A stretch of 56,440 nt of DNA from Desulfurococcaceae archaeon AG1. Its GTDB lineage: Archaea; Thermoproteota; Thermoprotei_A; Sulfolobales; AG1. How positions within the stretch are numbered: position 1 is the stretch's first letter; each line of letters opens with the position of its first letter. Shown piece after piece: positions 33,314 to 41,709 of this stretch. The translations under genes were made by a program, and so were the position numbers. Under the pieces are notes generated by a model. That model worked only from the letters and a program-made list of their open reading frames with translations. It had not been told where the DNA came from and ran no database searches. The stretch is taken from assembly GCA_003116855.1 (NCBI GenBank), contig BEWT01000009.1:1-56440 (forward strand). The letters are read 5' to 3'.

Positions 33314-33731
33314 AATACTACTCCTCGACTTCCTATGTATATTGTCACAAACACATTTAAGTGTGAAATAGAATCACTCAGACCTGAGCGGCCCAAGTAT
33401 TTATGATGGTAAGCCCACGTAGAGGGTTAAAGATATGTGTAAGATAAGATAGAGAACCAGCTGCAACAATTTATCGGATCCGCTTATCTCACTATTTACC
33501 AGCGAGGCTAGTTGATGGTTAAACCTAAGTGTGGTCTTTTAACAAATAACCAATAATTAAATCTATGAGCTGTCTAAGCATGTCCAGTAGGATAATCCTG
33601 GCTCATGACACATGTAAAACAACGAGGATCTAGTGGAAGTTGGATTGCGACATATAGATCCTCTGTAATTCTAGCATATGTCTGATATATCATGGGGAGA
33701 GAGTATATAAGCTGTGTTGGTTAATAATAAA
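33314..33731. other. Intergenic stretch upstream of the broken HEPN gene
   Basis: About 420 AT-rich bases have no supported gene. A plus-strand frame at 33173-33406 is antisense to the HEPN gene and is a shadow. The only signal I see is the TATA box at 33704-33710, which belongs to the candidate small RNA that follows. Confidence 0.5.
33704..33710 (+). promoter_or_regulatory. TATA box for a candidate small RNA
   Basis: TATATAA within GAGTATATAAGC is a strong archaeal TATA box. It lies 28 bases before the start of the isolated G+C-rich block at 33733, the right spacing for a transcription start there. Confidence 0.5.
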
Positions 33732-33786
33732 TGGCTCCGGCGGCGCCCCCGAATGTCGCGGTGCCCACAGGCCCCCGCTAGTTTTT
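33732..33786 (+). ncRNA. Candidate small structured RNA of unknown class
   Basis: An isolated block of about 46 bases, over 80 percent G+C (GGCTCCGGCGGCGCC at its start, CAGGCCCCCGC at its end), sits in AT-rich surroundings. In hyperthermophiles this is typical of stable RNA genes. A TATA box lies 28 bases upstream and a TTTTT run follows at 33782-33786. It has no C/D box pair; an ACA occurs near the 3' end (GCCCACAGG). It is not a tRNA. No protein frame fits. Confidence 0.45.
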
Positions 33787-33792
33787 ATCTTA

Positions 33793-34539
33793 CTATTGGA
33801 TTAAGATGTAGATCAGGATTGTGAGCGGTACTGGGATCTCTGTGATCGTCTTGATATACTCAGTATTGATCTTCTTAGTAGCTATTCTTGTTATCATCAC
33901 CGCTATTATTAGTATTACAACTGGTACGGGGTTTGTTGTGATTACTGCATAGGCTATGGATGACATGATTGTTAGAAGCCTGGCTATGTATAGATATGTT
34001 TTTGAAAGGGCCTCTGGGCTTCTTACTAGGGGTTCTAGGATCTGTTCGAGATCTCTACCACCCCTGAGGATCACTGATATGAGCATTACCAGGGTTATCA
34101 TGATCACTACTCCTAGTGGGAATGGATCTTGTGGTCTGAGTGCTATTGCTACGAGCCATGTGTATTGGGAGAGCGGGATTGCTAGTAGGACTAGCGATAA
34201 TGTTTTTAGGGATTCCATGGCTTTGTATCTCCAAAGCTCTCTAGGGGTTCTGAGGATGAGATAGCTGATCGCCAGGCTTGATATAAGCCCCGCCATATAT
34301 ATAGGGATCACTGATGCCATATCCATGGTTATTGAGAGGATCATAGCAGCTAGGTATCCGAGGGGTGAGATATCGAGCCCGACTAGTCTTGAGGCTAGGG
34401 ATACTGTTAGTAAGAGCATGCTTGGGTATATAGATCCCTGGTGTATTGTATAGGCTATGGAGGCGATAACTATAGATACTAGCACGGCTTGACCGCTGAT
34501 CAGGAACCCATAGATCCCTAGGGATCTATTTTGCAACAA
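33793..34539 (-). CDS. Polytopic membrane protein, last gene of the MoxR operon
   Basis: This is a very hydrophobic 248-residue protein with about eight membrane segments, split by a short basic loop (RTPRELWRYKAMES) and a second cytoplasmic stretch (RGGRDLEQILEPLVRSPEALSK). I do not recognise a family. It overlaps the end of the DUF58 gene by 14 bases and is cotranscribed with it, so it probably belongs to the MoxR/DUF58 assembly. It shows no catalytic motif. Confidence 0.75.
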   Translation of the reverse strand: MLQNRSLGIYGFLISGQAVLVSIVIASIAYTIHQGSIYPSMLLLTVSLASRLVGLDISPLGYLAAMILSITMDMASVIPIYMAGLISSLAISYLILRTPRELWRYKAMESLKTLSLVLLAIPLSQYTWLVAIALRPQDPFPLGVVIMITLVMLISVILRGGRDLEQILEPLVRSPEALSKTYLYIARLLTIMSSIAYAVITTNPVPVVILIIAVMITRIATKKINTEYIKTITEIPVPLTILIYILIQ

Positions 34540-35725
34540 GGATCCCCCATCCGGAATCCTCTATAATCGGTAGCGCTACACTCAGGATCTCCATATATTC
34601 CTTCGAATAATCCTCGGGCATATAGATCGCTATATAGACGTTTCTACCAAGCCTACTAACCTCCGGGATCATTAGCTCAGGATCTGTCTGGGCAAGCCCT
34701 ATGGGCGTGGTTACCAGTATAGCCATATCCCTCCTAACAAGATCGAGGTATTTCAGCGAGTTATAGAGGATCCAGCTTGACTCGCATCCTCTATATGGTT
34801 TTAGGTTCAAGTACAGGCTATAGATCTTCTCCCTATAGCTCCTAGAAATACCGCTAACTATCCTCGAAGCAGTCTCCTCACATATTATTGCATCAACAAC
34901 ACTATAGCTCTTAACAAGCCCCTCTATAACCCCTCTAGAGAGTCTTGCTACACCCTCGGCGAGTGTGTTGGGTGGTTTGCCTATATACCATAGCTCTCTC
35001 GGTATATCTATGATCACATAGGATCTAGACCTAACCTCTCCAAGATCCTCTCTCACCAGGAGCTCCCCCCTCCTAGCAAAGATCTTCCACAATATCTTCC
35101 TAGCATCATCGCCATACCGGTAATCCCTCACACTATAGAGGTCGTAAAGGCCTCCGAGGGAGAGCCCCTTGATCCAGATCCCTGGGTTTCTCGAAGCTAT
35201 AGAGACGGCTTCCATAGATCCTAGGGGCTTTGGGAGGGCAACCACCATGCTTACTAGATCCACAGACCCTTCGTGGGTAAACAACCCGAGGGGGTCTTTA
35301 AGCCTGATAAATACTCTCTCAAACTCATACCTACCCGGAGAAGGGAGCTTAACCCTATATCTAAGCCTAGCAATATAGCCCGGCGGTAGTGAGACTCCTA
35401 TCAATGGCTCCTCCATAGCCTTAGCAGGCTCTGGTACGAGATCCTCGATCTCGAGCCTCCCCACATTCTCTCGAGACCTGTTAATAACCTCAACACTAAC
35501 CAGGATCTCGTCGCCCTCCTCAACATACCTCCTATCAACCTCCCTCCTGATCTCTATACTCCTGATAAGCCTAGACAGTCTCGAGAGATCACTATAGCTC
35601 TTCAAAAAGATCATCAATATCATCATGGATAACGCTAGTAGGAGTAGCGAGCGGGCGTGGAAGGAATATATAAGGATAAGTATAGAAGATATAGCTAGAA
35701 TAACACCCGCCAGTGTGATCCTCAA
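34526..35725 (-). CDS. DUF58 / von Willebrand factor A-like protein
   Basis: This 399-residue protein has two N-terminal membrane segments, a beta-rich region with VSVEVINRS, and the DUF58 signature [28 protein letters not shown], followed by a vWA-like fold ([10 protein letters not shown]). DUF58 proteins are paired with MoxR AAA ATPases and are thought to be their clients or adaptors. Its ATG lies four bases inside the moxR stop (ATGA), so the two are coupled. Confidence 0.9.
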   Translation of the reverse strand: MRITLAGVILAISSILILIYSFHARSLLLLALSMMILMIFLKSYSDLSRLSRLIRSIEIRREVDRRYVEEGDEILVSVEVINRSRENVGRLEIEDLVPEPAKAMEEPLIGVSLPPGYIARLRYRVKLPSPGRYEFERVFIRLKDPLGLFTHEGSVDLVSMVVALPKPLGSMEAVSIASRNPGIWIKGLSLGGLYDLYSVRDYRYGDDARKILWKIFARRGELLVREDLGEVRSRSYVIIDIPRELWYIGKPPNTLAEGVARLSRGVIEGLVKSYSVVDAIICEETASRIVSGISRSYREKIYSLYLNLKPYRGCESSWILYNSLKYLDLVRRDMAILVTTPIGLAQTDPELMIPEVSRLGRNVYIAIYMPEDYSKEYMEILSVALPIIEDSGWGILVAK

Positions 35726-36675
35726 GGAATATCTACCCTAGATAGGGCTTCCTCAACAACACTCCTAACAGAGATCCTGCTCAGCCTCGCCTCATCCCTC
35801 AAAACAATTCTATGGGATACCGCTGGGTAGAGAACCTGCTTAACATCATCAGGCGTCACATATCCCCTACCTCTTATGAGGGCTAGGGCTCTTGAGAGCA
35901 TATAGACTGCTATGGCTCCTCTCGGTGAGGGGCCTAGCCTGACATACCTATTATTCCTCATAGCCTGGATTAAGAGCGATATGTATTTAAGAATATTATC
36001 GTCAACCCTAACATTCCTAACACTCTTGATCGCTGAGAGGATCTCCTCTCTAGAGGCCACAGGTTTGAGGGGCATGGACTGGATCATATCGTACCTCCTC
36101 AGAATCTCGACAGTCTCCTCAACACCTGGATAGCTAATCTCTATCTTTGCTAGAAACCTATCAATCTGAGCCTCAGAGAGAGGGAATGTGCCTTCAACCT
36201 CAACAGGGTTCATGGTGGCTATAACGAGAAATGGTTCTGGAAGCCTATAGGTGATCCCCTCAACAGTTACCTGGAGCTCTTGCATAGCCTCTAACAATGC
36301 ACTCTGGGTTTTTGGTGGGAGCCTGTTTATCTCATCCACGAAGAGTATGTTTGTAAATATAGGTCCTTTTCTGAATATGAAGCTAGATGATCTCTGGTCA
36401 TATATATTGACACCAATTATATCGCTTGGAAGAATATCAGGGGTACCCTGGATCCTCTTGAACTCAAGACCCATGGAGGAAGCTATAGATCTTGCTATGA
36501 GGGTTTTAGCAACGCCTGGAACACCTTCTATGAGAACATGCCCTCCGGAGAGCATTGATGCTAATATGAGCTCGATCTCACTCCTATTCCCCACTATCAC
36601 TTTAGACACGCTATCAACAACCCTCGAGAGAATCTCTCTAAATACTGCTAAACCCTCTCCCTTAGCCTCCTCCAT
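35722..36675 (-). CDS. MoxR-type AAA+ ATPase
   Basis: This is a chaperone-like AAA+ ATPase of the MoxR clade. Walker A is EGVPGVAKT, Walker [12 protein letters not shown], with [10 protein letters not shown] and [22 protein letters not shown] (sensor 1 and the MoxR-specific run), and [16 protein letters not shown] in the lid domain. The length of 317 residues is standard. It is flanked by DUF4350 and DUF58 genes with overlaps on both sides, the common archaeal/bacterial MoxR arrangement. The client complex is unknown. Confidence 0.95.
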   Translation of the reverse strand: MEEAKGEGLAVFREILSRVVDSVSKVIVGNRSEIELILASMLSGGHVLIEGVPGVAKTLIARSIASSMGLEFKRIQGTPDILPSDIIGVNIYDQRSSSFIFRKGPIFTNILFVDEINRLPPKTQSALLEAMQELQVTVEGITYRLPEPFLVIATMNPVEVEGTFPLSEAQIDRFLAKIEISYPGVEETVEILRRYDMIQSMPLKPVASREEILSAIKSVRNVRVDDNILKYISLLIQAMRNNRYVRLGPSPRGAIAVYMLSRALALIRGRGYVTPDDVKQVLYPAVSHRIVLRDEARLSRISVRSVVEEALSRVDIP

Positions 36676-37622
36676 CTCTCAACACCCTTCACCACGATCC
36701 CGGTTACATCTATATTAATAGACACTCTGCTTGTTTTCCCAGAAACCCCGGATCTTACTGGGATCCCGCTAATCTGCATTACGGTAATCATGATCACCGT
36801 GATCAGGATCGATGTGAGTAGGAGGGCAAAGATCCCGGGGACGCCTGAGGATAAGATCTGGTCCGAGATATAGCTGAAAAGCAGTGGAATAAGCATGAGG
36901 GCTGATAATATATATGAGGTTCTCAGCATAACCATATGCCTACCACCCTCGTAGAAAAGCACCCCCTTACCCCCAAGCAGCCCTAGGAAGAAGTTGAGAT
37001 TATTTCTACCAAACCTAGACCCCAGGATATTGTTTATAACTATGCTTGAATCCGAGATAAAGATCAGCTCACCCCCATGGATCTTCATCCCTACAGCTGT
37101 GGGGATATCGTTGATCGTGCATAGAACCTCTACATCGCTGCCAGGCCTAATATAGATCCACGAGTACATATTGTAGAGAACATAGAACTCCCTACCATCA
37201 ACATAGCATCTAGAGGCATCCGTACCCCTCACCATACTGGTTAGAGAAGCGTTGAAGATCCCGAGTAGGGGTGAGAGTGTCCCCACCTCGTCGAGGGCTA
37301 TAACCCTCCCGCCCCTCGAGAACCATCCGAGCAGTATGAGAAGATCTCTCTGTGATAGCTCCTCATCAGGGCTTGCCATGACAAGGACCCACGATCCAGG
37401 GCTATAGCTCTCCAAAGCTCTCAGATCATCTATGCTACTAACACTATAACCAAGACTCCTGAGGATCGAGTATACCTCTGAATAGCCCCCACTGCCTCTG
37501 TTAAATATAGATGGGGGATCGTATGCCTGTATAGTGGGTATAGCTATATCCCACACACCCAGGATCAATATTATGATCATTGCTATAGATGCTAGAACAA
37601 GCCTAGCCATTATCTCCACCAA
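36648..37622 (-). CDS. DUF4350-type membrane protein
   Basis: This 324-residue protein has an N-terminal membrane anchor, then a GATase-like extracytoplasmic domain with [36 protein letters not shown], the DUF4350 pattern, and two more membrane segments near residue 245-290. Its C-terminus is basic. It overlaps moxR by 28 bases and the DUF4129 gene by 20. DUF4350 proteins travel with MoxR/DUF58 and DUF4129 genes; the fold suggests ligand or glycan binding, which is inference. Confidence 0.8.
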   Translation of the reverse strand: MVEIMARLVLASIAMIIILILGVWDIAIPTIQAYDPPSIFNRGSGGYSEVYSILRSLGYSVSSIDDLRALESYSPGSWVLVMASPDEELSQRDLLILLGWFSRGGRVIALDEVGTLSPLLGIFNASLTSMVRGTDASRCYVDGREFYVLYNMYSWIYIRPGSDVEVLCTINDIPTAVGMKIHGGELIFISDSSIVINNILGSRFGRNNLNFFLGLLGGKGVLFYEGGRHMVMLRTSYILSALMLIPLLFSYISDQILSSGVPGIFALLLTSILITVIMITVMQISGIPVRSGVSGKTSRVSINIDVTGIVVKGVERWRRLRERV

Positions 37623-38139
37623 TGGTCTCTCTAAGCCTCTTCAAAGCATGCTCTACGTCGTCACGCATAACCTCTCCATAGACTATGTCCTCATAGATGT
37701 CTGCGAAGAATCCTGGTGCATGGCCGCTGAGAACAAGCTCTCTTGGCGTGCATCTCCCACATCCAGAAGATCTCCTAAGGCTCAGATAGATCTTTCTGAG
37801 CGTGAGTTTGATTCCGTGGTAGCTATAACCACCATATAGATCAACACGCTCCTCACTGCTTGGAAACTCTCTAGAGATCTCAGCTGTATTGCTAGGGATC
37901 CTTGGGATAGCTGTGATCATTAGTATATATGCTACCGAGATCACGGCTATGAGTAGAAGGATCGCTAGGGAGACGATCGTTGAAAGATCCTGGTAAAAAG
38001 CCCCAGCAGCACCGCCTACAAGGCTAGTTTCGCTAGCATTACCCTCCCGAGACCGAATACTGGTGTTTAGAAAGATACTCGGTATCTGGTAATCCTGTAT
38101 GGGTAAATATCTCTGGGGTATGGTTAGGTTAGCAGACAT
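37603..38139 (-). CDS. DUF4129-domain membrane protein
   Basis: This 178-residue protein has a short extracytoplasmic N-terminus, one membrane segment (LSTIVSLAILLLIAVISVAYILMI), and a cytoplasmic DUF4129 domain: IKLTLRKIYLSLRRSSGCGRCTPRELVL, then FFADIYEDIVYGE. In bacteria this domain is the tail of transglutaminase-like proteins in MoxR operons; here it stands alone. CGRC might bind metal, though this is a guess. No transglutaminase domain is encoded in the window. Confidence 0.8.
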   Translation of the reverse strand: MSANLTIPQRYLPIQDYQIPSIFLNTSIRSREGNASETSLVGGAAGAFYQDLSTIVSLAILLLIAVISVAYILMITAIPRIPSNTAEISREFPSSEERVDLYGGYSYHGIKLTLRKIYLSLRRSSGCGRCTPRELVLSGHAPGFFADIYEDIVYGEVMRDDVEHALKRLRETIGGDNG

Positions 38140-38209
38140 AGATCCCTCCCGCTATGTTAATACTGACTCTATATTCTCTACACAGTTATTATCACCCTGT
38201 TGAAATATG

Positions 38210-39013
38210 CTAATACTTCCTCACCCTCCTCTTTTTCTGGGGAGGTCTGCTGCGGGGTTGGAGTAGATATATCATGGCTATTATTATCGCAATAGGTATT
38301 GTTATGAATATATATGGATTATCCCAAGGATATATAGCTAATAACCCGTCCGTGACTCTTGCGTACACAAGCCACGATCTTCTGTAGAATGATAATTCAT
38401 AGCCTACGAGATCTGTTCTCTGGATCCTATAGATACATGTATCCCCACCACAGATCCCGAGATCTATTGTCTCCTCCGACCTATTATCATACCTCAGTAG
38501 AAGCTTAGCCCCTATACTCTCTCCCTGCGAGATCTTTATCGATAGGTCTGTGAGTAGGGCTACTGATAGGAGTGCTGTGTACATGCCTGTCTGCACCACA
38601 AGATCCGTTGATCTATATATAACCCCCACCAATAGATCTCTTCCTAAATGATCATCATACACATATATATTCCAAGGCCCCTGTCCGCTCACATTCACCA
38701 CTACATATGCTCCTACCGGCCTGATCTCCCGCCCTGGGCTAAAGGGTATGTTGTCTATGCTCACTCTTGCCTCTCCCACCAAGAGCTTTATTGATACTGT
38801 TGAGCTGTTAATCCATGGGTAGGCTATGTTATATGCTATCCTCTCCACACTCACGTTTAAACCTCTATAAAGATCTACTGTATAGTGGGGTTTCTCAACA
38901 TATGCTATGGGTATCTTTATATTTGCTAGATAGATCACTAGTGATGCTATTAAAAATATAAAAAGCACTAAACCGTAACGCCTAGACCTGTTTCTCCTCG
39001 GCTTTCCCTTCAT
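38210..39013 (-). CDS. Membrane-anchored extracytoplasmic protein, unknown
   Basis: This 267-residue protein has a basic N-terminus, a membrane segment at about 13-30, a beta-rich exterior domain of about 200 residues (YVVVNVSGQGPWNIYVYDDH) with two cysteines in DLGICGGDTC, a second membrane segment at about 233-250, and a very basic tail. I do not recognise a family. It lies between the permease gene dppC (14 bases) and the DUF4129 gene (70 bases), so it may link the transporter with the MoxR group. Confidence 0.7.
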   Translation of the reverse strand: MKGKPRRNRSRRYGLVLFIFLIASLVIYLANIKIPIAYVEKPHYTVDLYRGLNVSVERIAYNIAYPWINSSTVSIKLLVGEARVSIDNIPFSPGREIRPVGAYVVVNVSGQGPWNIYVYDDHLGRDLLVGVIYRSTDLVVQTGMYTALLSVALLTDLSIKISQGESIGAKLLLRYDNRSEETIDLGICGGDTCIYRIQRTDLVGYELSFYRRSWLVYARVTDGLLAIYPWDNPYIFITIPIAIIIAMIYLLQPRSRPPQKKRRVRKY

Positions 39014-39026
39014 CTTAGTCTCTCTT

Positions 39027-40565
39027 CTACGTCCTCCTCCTCAGCCTTGGGTTAACTATCTCATCCAGAGCCTTTCCTATGAGTGCGAAGCCTAGTGCTA
39101 GTGTTGTGACACCAATTATCGGTGGCATGATCCACCACCAAGCGCCGCTGGTTATAGCCCCTCCATAGTATGCTTCGTTAAGCATCTTACCCCATGATGG
39201 GAAGCCAGGGTCTCCGAAGCCTAGTAGCTGTATAGCCACCTCTACGAATATGGCTGAGGGGACGTCTAGGACTACTAGGTAGACTAGCAGGGGTGTTAGG
39301 TGGGGTATTATGTGTTTTGTAATGATCCTCCTTGTGCTTGCACCTAGAGCCTGTGCAGCCTCCACATACTGCTCGTTCCTAAGCGCAAGGGTCCATGATC
39401 TGGTTAGCCTAGCCGTTCCAGGCCATGATAGGAGAACTACTATCGCGAAGATCGCGTAGATGTTTCTTCCAAAAATTATCCCCACCGCTAGTATGAGTGG
39501 CAATGCTGGGAGGAAGTAGACAACATCTGTTAGGAAGGTGAGCAGTGTATCTATCCTCCTCCCACCATGATACCCAGCTATAACTCCTAATAGGAGGCCT
39601 ATGGCTACTATTGCTGCTGCCACGCCGAAGCCAAACATGATAGCGGATCTAGATCCATAGATAAACTGGCTCATAACATCCGCCCCTAGGTAGTTTGTGC
39701 CCAAGAGGCCGAAGGCAAGGCCATAGATCTTCATATATATCGGTTCGATAACTATCCTCAATCCCTGGGAGTCGCATCTCATTATAAAGTCGTTGGGATT
39801 GCAGTAGTAGGAGGCATTTATCTTAATACCGACTCTGGTATTCTCGTCGAGCAATAACTCGCTCACGGGGTTAACGAACTCCGGCAATCTATAATCTTGC
39901 CTGGGGTTGTATATGTAATAGGGAAGCCTTATAGACTGATTAGCAATGTTCTTTATATCCTTAGAATATGGTGTGAATGCAGCTACCCTGAAACCTACCT
40001 CGTCGTAAAATGCGTAGTAGCCCATAGGCACGTTGATGGTCACATCTCCCTGCTTGATCGTCTTATTCCTTCCCATCAGATCCGGGTTTACTACAAACAT
40101 CTGCAAATTATACCAGGCTGTCTTGTTATCAACAGTCGATACACTGATCGAGTATGTTATGAGCATCGATTTAGCAGGTTTATATGGGTATGGATATAGA
40201 TCCGTGCTCTCTATACTCACATTAGAAGCACCAGTACCGCTGAAGAGTATTACAAGCCTCCCACCATCGCTCATAACATTTACCCTTACATCACCCTCCC
40301 TACTCTCACTAACCACCCTCCATGATGAGAAGTAGAGCTCCATGTTTCTCGGAAGCTTGGGATCAACTATCTGTGCATACCACTCGGGGAGAGCAACATT
40401 ATCAGCAATACCCACAGCAGCCACTGGATCGTATTTAGTTACCATAGGCCCTATAACACCAAGCACGACGTAGAAGAGAACTATTGCCAGCCCAGCAACC
40501 CCTGCCTTATAGCGGAGAATTGTAGTGAAGATCTCGCTAACAGCTCTAGGAGCCCTAGCAGCCAC
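39027..40565 (-). CDS. Oligopeptide-type ABC transporter permease (DppC family) with large insertion
   Basis: This inner-membrane permease of a peptide/oligosaccharide importer has a C-terminal half with the standard DppC core: GTNYLGADVMSQFIYGSRSA, then the EAA loop EAAQALGASTRRIITKHIIPHL, which docks the ATPase, and LLGFGDP. Between the first membrane helix (about 22-42) and the second (about 300) lies an extracytoplasmic insertion of roughly 220 residues, rich in beta strands and not present in ordinary DppC (about 300 residues). It starts six bases after dppB ends. Confidence 0.9.
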   Translation of the reverse strand: MAARAPRAVSEIFTTILRYKAGVAGLAIVLFYVVLGVIGPMVTKYDPVAAVGIADNVALPEWYAQIVDPKLPRNMELYFSSWRVVSESREGDVRVNVMSDGGRLVILFSGTGASNVSIESTDLYPYPYKPAKSMLITYSISVSTVDNKTAWYNLQMFVVNPDLMGRNKTIKQGDVTINVPMGYYAFYDEVGFRVAAFTPYSKDIKNIANQSIRLPYYIYNPRQDYRLPEFVNPVSELLLDENTRVGIKINASYYCNPNDFIMRCDSQGLRIVIEPIYMKIYGLAFGLLGTNYLGADVMSQFIYGSRSAIMFGFGVAAAIVAIGLLLGVIAGYHGGRRIDTLLTFLTDVVYFLPALPLILAVGIIFGRNIYAIFAIVVLLSWPGTARLTRSWTLALRNEQYVEAAQALGASTRRIITKHIIPHLTPLLVYLVVLDVPSAIFVEVAIQLLGFGDPGFPSWGKMLNEAYYGGAITSGAWWWIMPPIIGVTTLALGFALIGKALDEIVNPRLRRRT

Positions 40566-40570
40566 TTACA

Positions 40571-41632
40571 TCACCTCCTCTCACCAATCCTTACCCTGGG
40601 GTCTAGGATCGCTATTAGCAGATCAGCTATGAAGAGGGATATAACGAGAAGCATAGAGCCTATAACCAGGAAGGCTGTGATCACTGTGTAATCGAAGTTC
40701 AGGAAAGCCTGGTAGGAGTAGTAAGCAACACCGGGCCATGATGCCAGGATTTCAAGGATTATCGAGCCACCAAAGATCCCTGGTATGGTGTATGCGAGCC
40801 TAGTTATGATCGGGGGTTTGAGGTTGGGTGTGATCTCCTTTCTAAGAACGAGGTTCTCCGGGATCCCCTTAGCCCTCGCTGTATAGACATAATCCCTATC
40901 CAGCTCCGATACTATGAGCTGTCTGAAGAAATAGGACCAGGATCCGAAGAGCGCTAGTACGAATGATAGGTATAGGGGTGATAGATACCATAACCAGTAC
41001 TTAAAACTCTCCCAGCTCGGCTCTAAGAGTGATGGTGTTCTAACCGGGAGCGGGAATATAGTCACCCCCCAGGCAGCTTTGGGCATATATGCTAGGAAAT
41101 AATACACAAGAATCGCTATTAACCATGGCGGGAGTATGAAGGATATTATGCTAGCTATCGTTAGAAATGTGTCCATAAACTTCCCCCTATATTTAGCAGA
41201 GAGAATCCCTAGATAGTATCCAACGAATATCGGTACTATGACTGCAAAGACATATAGAGCGAGTGTGTATGGTAGTCTGATAAGTATCTCCTGAGCAACA
41301 GGCCTCATAGAATACATAGATATCCCGAAATCGAATGTGAATACGTTCTTGAGGTATATTAAGAACTGATGGGGAAGAACAGGGAGATGTAGTCCAAACG
41401 TCTTAGCAGTCTGTTCGATCCAGCCGCCGAATCTAGGATCCTCCTGACTCCTCCTAAGAGCCGCTAACACAGGATCCTGAAGCTGGTTAGGCTCAAACGG
41501 GTTTCCACCAAAGAGCACTATCGGAACTACTCTGAGAAGCACAAAGAACAGGGCTACCGATACAATAAAAACAGCAAGCATCGAGAGACCCCTGGAAATC
41601 ACATATGTGGCTAGACCCACAATGCTCCCCAT
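40571..41632 (-). CDS. Oligopeptide-type ABC transporter permease (DppB family)
   Basis: This is the partner permease, 353 residues. N-terminal ISRGLSMLAVFIVSVALFF; FDFGISMYSMRPVAQEILIRLPYT; the EAA loop is YVYTARAKGIPENLVLRKEITPNL; GSIILEILASWPGVAYYSYQA lies near the end. It is somewhat longer than bacterial DppB owing to a periplasmic stretch rich in Pro and Trp. It lies between the substrate-binding protein gene and dppC. No DppD/DppF ATPase genes follow. Confidence 0.93.
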   Translation of the reverse strand: MGSIVGLATYVISRGLSMLAVFIVSVALFFVLLRVVPIVLFGGNPFEPNQLQDPVLAALRRSQEDPRFGGWIEQTAKTFGLHLPVLPHQFLIYLKNVFTFDFGISMYSMRPVAQEILIRLPYTLALYVFAVIVPIFVGYYLGILSAKYRGKFMDTFLTIASIISFILPPWLIAILVYYFLAYMPKAAWGVTIFPLPVRTPSLLEPSWESFKYWLWYLSPLYLSFVLALFGSWSYFFRQLIVSELDRDYVYTARAKGIPENLVLRKEITPNLKPPIITRLAYTIPGIFGGSIILEILASWPGVAYYSYQAFLNFDYTVITAFLVIGSMLLVISLFIADLLIAILDPRVRIGERR

Positions 41633-41709
41633 AATTAATACGATAACAGATATAAAAGCAATTTTAAGATGCTATGGTGAGAGAGAATATAAAAAATATT
41701 TATCCTTTA

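Noticed and set aside
33173-33406. A 77-codon plus-strand frame
   Set aside because: It is antisense to the N-terminal half of the broken HEPN gene, which has recognisable HEPN sequence.
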